From NCBI GenBank assembly GCA_937958295.1, contig CALFEY010000083.1:1-6460 (forward strand): a stretch of DNA of 6,460 bases. The letters run 5' to 3'. This document shows positions 5,368 through 6,460 of the stretch, one piece after another. Below the pieces are notes generated by a model. That model was not told the DNA's origin. It worked only from the letters and a program-made list of their open reading frames with translations, and did not search any database. Both the position numbers and the translations under genes were made by a program. Positions within the stretch are counted from its first letter, which is position 1; each line of letters begins with the position of its first letter. This stretch comes from an uncultured Pseudomonadota bacterium. Its GTDB lineage: Bacteria; Pseudomonadota; Gammaproteobacteria; Burkholderiales; Casimicrobiaceae.

Positions 5368-5787
5368 ATGGAACGCCGGAACATCTCCTCGGGCACCGCG
5401 TGGGAGCCGATCGTGGGCTACTCGCGCGCCGTGCGCGTGGGCCCGTTCGTGTACGTGGCTGGCACCACCGCCACGAATGCGCAGGGCAATATCGTGGGAG
5501 GCGGCGACCCCTATGCGCAGACGCGCCAGGTCATCGCCAACATCCGCAGCGCCCTCGAGCGCGCCGGCGCCCGGATCGAGCACGTCGTGCGCACGCGCAT
5601 CTACGTGACGGACATTGCGCACTGGGAGGCCGTGGGTCGTGCGCACGGCGAGGCCTTCGGCGCCATCCGCCCTGCCTGCGCGATGGTCGAGGTGGCGAAG
5701 CTGATCGCGCCTGAGATCCTCGTCGAGATCGAAGCCGACGCGGTCATCCTCGATGACGCCGAAGGCATGAGTCCACCGCGGCCGTAA
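5368..5787 (+). CDS. Rid-family (YjgF/YER057c/UK114) protein lacking the RidA catalytic arginine
   Basis: A 139-residue small cytosolic protein of the Rid family, which forms trimers. Classical RidA hydrolyses reactive enamine/imine intermediates. Family features are VGPFVYVAGTTATNAQGNIV at 24-43, DPYAQTRQVIANIRSALERA at 47-66, VVRTRIYVTDI at 73-83, and RPACAMVEVAKL...LVEIEADAV at 101-126. In E. coli RidA the sequence ARSCVEVA carries Arg105; here the aligned position is C104 in PACAMVEVA, so the imine-deaminase arginine is missing. That puts it in one of the non-RidA subfamilies, whose activities are less clear. ATG 5368 gives the normal family length; in-frame ATGs at 5248 and 5302 would add unconserved Arg-rich sequence and are rejected. 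It is the first gene of a probable operon with tadA (32-base gap) and the L,D-carboxypeptidase. Fold assignment is firm, function is not. Confidence 0.9.
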   Translation: MERRNISSGTAWEPIVGYSRAVRVGPFVYVAGTTATNAQGNIVGGGDPYAQTRQVIANIRSALERAGARIEHVVRTRIYVTDIAHWEAVGRAHGEAFGAIRPACAMVEVAKLIAPEILVEIEADAVILDDAEGMSPPRP

Positions 5788-5819
5788 GCCCGCGCGCGGT
5801 GCACCGCCTGGTTTCTGAC

Positions 5820-6293
5820 ATGTCCACGCCTGAAGCCGACGCGCGCTGGATGGGCATGGCGCTCGACCTCGCGCGCGACGCGGCGAGCCGGGGCGAGGTG
5901 CCTGTGGGCGCCGTGGTCGTGCGCGACGGCGTCGTGCTCGGCCGCGGCGGCAACGCGCCCATCGCCGGTCACGACCCCACCGCGCACGCCGAGATCGCCG
6001 CGCTGCGCGACGCCGCGCAGACCGCGCGCAACTATCGACTGCCCGGCTGCGAACTCTTCGTGACGCTCGAGCCGTGCGCGATGTGCGCGGGCGCCATCTT
6101 CCACGCGCGCATCGCGCGGGTCGTATTCGGCGCGCACGATCAAAAGTCCGGCGTGTGCGGATCGGTGGTGGACCTGTTCGGCGAATCGCGCCTCAATCAC
6201 CACACGCTCGTCACCGGCGGCGTGCGCGCAGCAGAGTGTGCGCAACTGCTGTCGTCCTTCTTCGCCGCGCGCCGGGGAGAGGGCACTCGATGA
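5820..6293 (+). CDS. tadA: tRNA adenosine(34) deaminase TadA
   Basis: A 157-residue cytosolic zinc enzyme that deaminates A34 to inosine in the wobble position of tRNA-Arg(ACG), letting it read CGU, CGC and CGA; usually essential. The cytidine-deaminase-fold motifs are complete: HAE at 56-58 (H56 zinc ligand, E58 proton shuttle) and PCAMC at 85-89 (zinc ligands C86 and C89). TadA-specific features include GEVPVGAVVV at 25-34, NYRLPGCELFVTLEPCAMCA at 71-90, VVFGAHDQKSGVCGSVVDLF at 101-120, and LNHH at 125-128 followed by a C-terminal helix ending in FFAARR. ATG 5820 gives the normal N-terminus; a GTG seven codons earlier is possible but unneeded. The Shine-Dalgarno sequence is weak. Its stop overlaps the next ATG (ATGA), so it is probably translationally coupled to the L,D-carboxypeptidase gene. 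Confidence 0.96.
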   Translation: MSTPEADARWMGMALDLARDAASRGEVPVGAVVVRDGVVLGRGGNAPIAGHDPTAHAEIAALRDAAQTARNYRLPGCELFVTLEPCAMCAGAIFHARIARVVFGAHDQKSGVCGSVVDLFGESRLNHHTLVTGGVRAAECAQLLSSFFAARRGEGTR

Positions 6294-6460
6294 TCCGGCC
6301 GCGCGGCGTGGGGTTCTACGCGCCCTCGGGCTTCGCGCTCGATCCCGCCACGGTCGACCGCGCGCAGGCGCGGCTCACGGCTATGTGGGAGCGGGTCACA
6401 GTGGATCCCACCTGCCGCACCCGCTTCACCCGCTTCGCGGCCACCGACGACGAGCGCCTC
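6290..6460 (+). CDS. ldcA: L,D-carboxypeptidase (peptidase S66, LdcA/MccF family), N-terminal fragment
   Basis: The first 57 residues of a gene cut by the window edge. VGFYAPSGFALDP at 7-19 matches the N-terminal vGxxAPSG motif of S66 peptidases, and FTRFAATDDERL at 46-57 matches the later FAGxDeeRL motif, with Ala where Gly is usual at position 51. Family members remove the terminal D-Ala from muropeptide tetrapeptides during cytoplasmic peptidoglycan recycling; MccF relatives instead cleave microcin C. The catalytic Ser, Glu and His lie beyond the window. The start is strong: GGGGAGAGGG at 6274-6283 and ATG overlapping the tadA stop. The tadA-ldcA order is, as I recall, typical of betaproteobacteria. 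Confidence 0.82.
   Translation, partial: MIRPRGVGFYAPSGFALDPATVDRAQARLTAMWERVTVDPTCRTRFTRFAATDDERL

Noticed and set aside
5796..5807. Perfect 12-bp palindrome GCGGTGCACCGC between the Rid gene and tadA
   Set aside because: It is short, GC-rich and within an operon gap, so chance is likely and no function is evident.

Overview
The window is high-GC, gene-dense bacterial DNA that looks like a proteobacterial chromosome, most likely betaproteobacterial. The taxonomic hints are a tadA gene that overlaps an ldcA-type L,D-carboxypeptidase gene, and the style of the secreted glycine-zipper/peptidoglycan-binding protein. Both come from remembered family patterns rather than a search. There are no RNA genes, CRISPR arrays or insertion sequences that I can see. 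Eight genes are supported, and the two at the edges are cut by the window.

Left part, all on the minus strand. A secreted imelysin-family protein (1-654, C-terminus cut off) is preceded by a near-consensus Fur box at 700-714, so it is very probably iron-repressed. Before it lies a SAM-dependent methyltransferase (823-2073) with an N-terminal four-cysteine zinc-ribbon-like motif and an unusual hydrophobic C-terminal tail. Upstream of that is a full-length 5-aminolevulinate synthase (ALAS, 2185-3405).

Centre. The ALAS gene is divergent from hemB (porphobilinogen synthase, plus strand, 3584-4588). The 178-bp gap between them is AT-rich in its middle. It holds a good sigma70-type promoter pointing at ALAS and an 18-bp imperfect palindrome near the probable hemB promoter. 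The two enzymes catalyse consecutive steps: glycine + succinyl-CoA to ALA, then ALA to porphobilinogen. Together they form a compact C4 (Shemin) heme-entry module. Most beta- and gammaproteobacteria make ALA from glutamyl-tRNA instead, and this HemB resembles alphaproteobacterial versions, so the pair may have been acquired by transfer. This is the most interesting feature of the window.

Right part. A secreted glycine-zipper/peptidoglycan-binding protein (minus strand, 4685-5194) converges on hemB, with a long imperfect hairpin (4621-4662) between them. On its other side, a Rid-family protein (5368-5787), tadA (5820-6293) and the start of an L,D-carboxypeptidase gene (6290-end) run rightward, probably as one operon. 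The Rid gene seems to have its -10 element only eight bases before its ATG and no Shine-Dalgarno sequence, which suggests a leaderless mRNA.

I did not find a clearly undescribed multi-gene system. The strongest leads are the ALAS/hemB divergon with its own candidate operator, the zinc-ribbon methyltransferase with a membrane tail, and a Rid protein lacking the RidA catalytic arginine.
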